A DNA stretch of 9,142 nt from JAZDMK01 sp043800975. GTDB lineage: Bacteria > Bacteroidota > Bacteroidia > Bacteroidales > JAHJDW01. Positions 6,981 to 9,142 of the stretch are shown piece after piece. The notes beneath the pieces were generated by a model. It saw only the letters and a list, made by a program, of their open reading frames with translations, was not told the DNA's origin and made no database searches. Position 1 is the first letter of the stretch. Every line of letters begins with the position of its first letter. A program made the translations under genes and the position numbers. The DNA is taken from contig JAZDMK010000278.1 of the NCBI GenBank assembly GCA_043800975.1, positions 1 through 9,142 of the forward strand, given 5' to 3'.

Positions 6981-7904
6981 TTATTCGAGTTTGAAAAGTC
7001 CGGATCCGATCAGGATTCCGTCTGTAAAGACATCGATGTTATAAATTCCTGTTTTAAGTTCTTCTTTCTTGGGCCAGTATAAAATAACTTCTGTTGCTTT
7101 GCGCTGGTAGTCCACTTCTTTTTTCAATGTGTACACAATGCGTTTGCCGTTGTATGAAAATTCCGATCCATCTGAAATTACTCTTTCGTCGGGTCCTGCA
7201 ACGCGCACATAAACTTCTCGTGAGCCCGCCTTGGCCAAAGAGTTTTCAAGTATAGTAAATGAAATACGCAGTTGTTCTACCTTCTTAGCTTTGGTTACTA
7301 CTTCTTCTTTCTTGCCGCCGCCCTTGGCTTTCACACCGGTTCCGGTAACTTTAAAGGCAATCAGTACAGAAGCAGAATTGATTTTATTATCCAGATTTTC
7401 CTTGTCTTTCGAAAGCTGTGTGTTTTTATCAATCACCTGCGTCAGATCAGTTTTAATCTTTTTGTTTTCGCTGGTCAATGCTGAATTTACACGGTAAAGC
7501 GAATCGATCTGCGATACATACCCTTGAGTGATATTACGCAGCTGATCGAGTTTTTTCTTCACCTTCGATAATTCATAGGTGTTGCTAAGCAGACCCTGAA
7601 TTTCTTTGGCATTCGCCTGAATCAGACTGTCCTTCTCGCGAAGCTGACCGCTGAGTTCTCCATACTGCGATTTGATTTTGTTGTGTTCGGCAACAAGCGA
7701 GTCAAGCTGACGCTGCAGCTCGGCCTTTTCGTTCGAAGTCTGAATGAACTTAGTTTTTTCAACGATGCGTACATCCTGCAGTTTCCAAAGCAGATAGGCG
7801 ACAGCACCAAACTGAATAACGATAACGGCAAAGAGCGTGATTACAAGGCCCCGGTTTTTCCGTCGGTTGGTGCCGGAGCCAGCTTCATAATTTACATTTT
7901 CCAT
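6981..7904 (-). CDS. Membrane-anchored coiled-coil protein, paralog A
   Basis: The 307-residue product has the same plan as the next gene: a basic cytoplasmic N-terminus (NRRKNRG, 13-19), one membrane helix (about 20-40), a coiled coil (about 44-175) with heptad stretches such as KAELQRQLDSLVAEHNKIK, and a conserved beta-rich C-terminal domain (about 178-307). Shared C-terminal motifs are KAKKVEQLR, LENSLAKAGSREVYVRVAGPD, GKRIVYTLKK and YNIDVFTDGILIG. A Gly/Lys-rich insert (KAKGGGKKEE, 192-201) precedes the shared core. The start codons of both paralogs sit in an identical 13-base context (AGAATATGGAAAA), which supports both starts and a tandem-duplication origin. The gene lies 12 bases after the DUF1844 gene and 12 before paralog B, so the three are very probably one transcript. 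Automated annotation may label such proteins as chromosome segregation or myosin-like because of the coiled coil; the sequence gives no support for that. Confidence 0.9.
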   Translation of the reverse strand: MENVNYEAGSGTNRRKNRGLVITLFAVIVIQFGAVAYLLWKLQDVRIVEKTKFIQTSNEKAELQRQLDSLVAEHNKIKSQYGELSGQLREKDSLIQANAKEIQGLLSNTYELSKVKKKLDQLRNITQGYVSQIDSLYRVNSALTSENKKIKTDLTQVIDKNTQLSKDKENLDNKINSASVLIAFKVTGTGVKAKGGGKKEEVVTKAKKVEQLRISFTILENSLAKAGSREVYVRVAGPDERVISDGSEFSYNGKRIVYTLKKEVDYQRKATEVILYWPKKEELKTGIYNIDVFTDGILIGSGLFKLE

Positions 7905-7916
7905 ATTCTAAAAACC

Positions 7917-8177
7917 TTATGATTGTTTATTTACTTCATCCACATAATTCAGCTTGAGCTCCGAAATAGATGTATCCAGCAGGCGCTCCATATCTTTGCT
8001 GATGTTGTTTTTCGTTTTTTCCCGGATCATTTCGAGCATTTCGATAGCCTGATTGGCCTGCGGAAGGTCGCGCTCGATAGCATCAGTAACCGGATTCTTG
8101 ATCTTTCCAAGGGCTTGCATAGCCGAAGCCTGAAAGATGTAAATCAGCTGAAAAAAAAGTTGATCGTTCTTATCCAT
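7917..8177 (-). CDS. DUF1844 family small protein
   Basis: The 86-residue protein matches my recollection of the DUF1844 family, which is small, mostly helical and of unknown function. Recognisable landmarks are LFFQLIYIFQASAMQALGK at residues 7-25, then NPVT, an ERDLPQANQAIEMLEMIREKT helix and a final ELKLNYVDE. There is no signal peptide and no full membrane helix; the first helix is hydrophobic and could be a packing or membrane-surface helix. It is the first gene of a tight unit with two membrane-anchored coiled-coil proteins, so it may be a cytoplasmic partner of them (inference). A good -7 box lies about 20 bases upstream of the start. The start at 8177 gives the normal family N-terminus (MDKNDQLFFQL). 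Confidence 0.9.
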   Translation of the reverse strand: MDKNDQLFFQLIYIFQASAMQALGKIKNPVTDAIERDLPQANQAIEMLEMIREKTKNNISKDMERLLDTSISELKLNYVDEVNKQS

Positions 8178-8188
8178 TTTTTGTTCTT

Positions 8189-8200
8189 TTTGCGCGCAAA
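8189..8200. promoter_or_regulatory. Perfect 12-base palindrome in the divergent promoter region
   Basis: TTTGCGCGCAAA is its own reverse complement. It sits in the 50-base gap between the divergent DUF1844 and comF starts and overlaps the candidate -7 box of the DUF1844 operon. A bound dimeric regulator could affect both directions. It may also be chance: its GC core contrasts with the AT-rich flanks, but 12 bases is short. Confidence 0.35.
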
Positions 8201-8204
8201 TTTA
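8197..8204 (-). promoter_or_regulatory. Candidate -7 promoter box for the DUF1844/coiled-coil operon
   Basis: On the minus strand these bases read TAAATTTG, an exact match to the Bacteroidota -7 consensus TAnnTTTG. The box lies 19 bases before the ATG of the DUF1844 gene, which would give a leader of roughly 12-15 bases. I see no good TTTG -33 element 19-21 bases upstream, so the call rests on one box plus position. Confidence 0.4.
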
Positions 8205-8227
8205 CGATAATTATTTACTTTTAAGGC

Positions 8228-8914
8228 ATGTTACGCGATTTTCTTTCCCTCTTCTTTCCGGGTGTATGCCTTGCCTGTGGCGCTGCATTGAACCGCCACG
8301 AGAAGTTTTTGTGCCTCCACTGCCAGCACAGTTTGCCGCGTACCGATTTTCACCTCGAAAAGGAGAACCCAGTTTCCCTCGTTTTCAGAGGACGGCTTCC
8401 GGTGGAATGGGCAGGCGCTTGTTTATATTTCCGCAAGGAAACCCGTGTGCAGAACCTTATCCACCAGCTCAAATATAAAAATCAGAAAGAACTGGGAATC
8501 TTTCTGGGGCAGTGGTATGGTGCCGAACTGAACCGCTCGCCTGTGATTGCGCAGCCCGACTTTGTGGTTCCCGTGCCCATGCATCCGCGCAAGCAGCGCA
8601 AACGGGGCTACAACCAGGCAGAGCTTTTTGCAGCAGGCCTTGCCGAGACTATGAAATCTACGCTGGATATTACAACGCTGACCAAAACAACCGCCACCGA
8701 ATCGCAAACGCGCAAAGGCCGCCTCAGTCGATGGGAGAATGTGAAAGAAGTTTTTTCACTGAGCGATGCCCGTCATTTCGAAAACAAAAATATTATGTTG
8801 GTGGATGATGTTATCACCACCGGAGCCACGCTGGAAGCTTGTGGACAAATGTTATTGAAAGTGCCTGGTGCAAAGATTTCGATTGCCGCCATTGCAACGG
8901 CAGGGATTTGCTAA
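8228..8914 (+). CDS. comF: ComF family protein (zinc ribbon plus phosphoribosyltransferase fold)
   Basis: The 228-residue length is normal for ComF. An N-terminal zinc ribbon has CLAC (Cys14, Cys17) and CLHC (Cys29, Cys32). A phosphoribosyltransferase-like domain follows, with VPVPMHPRKQRKRGYNQAE at 114-132 and the PRPP-binding motif LVDDVITTGAT at 191-201, intact with its two Asp residues and Thr-Gly-Ala loop. The LIHQLKYKNQKELG segment at 77-90 is also typical. ComF is needed for DNA uptake in naturally competent bacteria, where it acts on the cytoplasmic side with the ComFA helicase. In many Bacteroidota it is found without an obvious competence cluster, so its job here is less certain. 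Its stretch 8581-8640 is about 62 percent G+C, richer than the surrounding genes. It diverges from the DUF1844 gene and converges on a MutS-like gene with only 2 bases between the stop codons. Confidence 0.95.
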   Translation: MLRDFLSLFFPGVCLACGAALNRHEKFLCLHCQHSLPRTDFHLEKENPVSLVFRGRLPVEWAGACLYFRKETRVQNLIHQLKYKNQKELGIFLGQWYGAELNRSPVIAQPDFVVPVPMHPRKQRKRGYNQAELFAAGLAETMKSTLDITTLTKTTATESQTRKGRLSRWENVKEVFSLSDARHFENKNIMLVDDVITTGATLEACGQMLLKVPGAKISIAAIATAGIC

Positions 8915-8916
8915 TT

Positions 8917-9142
8917 TTAATCAATAATTCCCATCTTTTTCATCAAAAAGGAAGCGTTTAATTTCTGGCTGATTCCGTCTTTAAGTTTGTAATCAAAAAT
9001 CAACTGATCATTGGTCAAATCTACTTCAAAACAATGATTCGTTACAATTCCCGGATACTTTTTCTCCAGCTCCCCGATCATCAGATCATGTTTTGAAACA
9101 ATGACAAATTCATTCTGACTGATCAGCTTTTAGAGAAGACAC
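8917..9142 (-). CDS. MutS-family ATPase, C-terminal end (partial, with an in-frame stop near the edge)
   Basis: Reading the minus strand back from the stop at 8919-8917 gives 70 codons that look like the extreme C-terminus of a MutS-related ABC ATPase. Near the start is EFVIVSKHDL, where the His is at the place of the family's S-T-H-D loop. Then come GELEKKYPG, an NHCFEV strand, and the final FDYKLKDG followed by LNASFLMKKMGI. The ending resembles the Bacteroidota MutS-related proteins of unknown role rather than the repair protein MutS itself. A TAA lies in frame at 9132-9130. The three codons before it, reading Cys-Leu-Leu, together with the Lys-Leu-Ile after it, would fit the expected helix if the stop were a sense codon. 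That suggests a nonsense change or a sequence error at the end. The gene converges with comF. The remainder lies outside the window. Confidence 0.75.

Larger units (their letters stand above)
8189..8223 (+). promoter_or_regulatory. Weak candidate comF promoter
   Basis: TTTG at 8189-8192 could serve as a -33 element and TACTTTTA at 8216-8223 matches the -7 consensus TAnnTTTG except for the last base. The spacer of 23 bases is longer than the usual 19-21. The predicted start would fall close to the ATG at 8228, implying a leaderless or nearly leaderless transcript. Low confidence. Confidence 0.2.

Noticed and set aside
8934..8949. Inverted repeat CTTTTT-catc-AAAAAG as a terminator between comF and the MutS-like gene
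   Set aside because: The stem is almost entirely A/T, no T-run follows it, and it lies inside the coding end of the MutS-like gene.

Overview
The window looks like ordinary chromosomal DNA of a member of the Bacteroidota. The evidence is a large secreted protein ending in a type IX secretion (T9SS) type A sorting domain, Bacteroidota-style modular adhesin repeats, absence of clear Shine-Dalgarno sequences, and one good match to the Bacteroidota promoter -7 element (TAnnTTTG). I could not place it below phylum level. There are no tRNA or rRNA genes, CRISPR arrays, insertion sequences or phage genes, and no gene-free stretch longer than 86 bases.

Layout: seven genes lie head to tail on the minus strand. 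In transcription order they are a DUF1844 small protein (8177-7917), two tandem paralogous membrane-anchored coiled-coil proteins (7904-6981 and 6968-6036), a WYL-domain transcription regulator (5949-4942), a five-helix membrane protein (4925-4377), a YkgJ-type cysteine-cluster protein (4368-3844) and a 1236-residue secreted modular protein (3758-48). The spacers are 12, 12, 86, 16, 8 and 85 bases, which suggests two tight three-gene units followed by a separately transcribed secreted protein. On the plus strand, comF (8228-8914) diverges from the DUF1844 gene across a 50-base spacer. That spacer holds a perfect 12-base palindrome and a plausible -7 box. The right edge carries the C-terminal end of a MutS-family ATPase gene on the minus strand, convergent with comF, with an in-frame stop close to the window end.

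How the genes work together: the DUF1844 gene and its two coiled-coil neighbours look like one co-transcribed module whose products sit at the inner membrane; their role is unknown. The WYL regulator, membrane protein and YkgJ protein form a second probable operon in which the regulator may control its own unit. The large secreted protein is exported through Sec and T9SS and is probably surface-bound or released, with an adhesive or structural role. ComF resembles the DNA-uptake-associated phosphoribosyltransferase family.

No clear new defence or mobile system is visible. The best leads are the coiled-coil paralog module, the strictly periodic 51-residue Cys/Trp repeat in the secreted protein, and the WYL/membrane/YkgJ unit.
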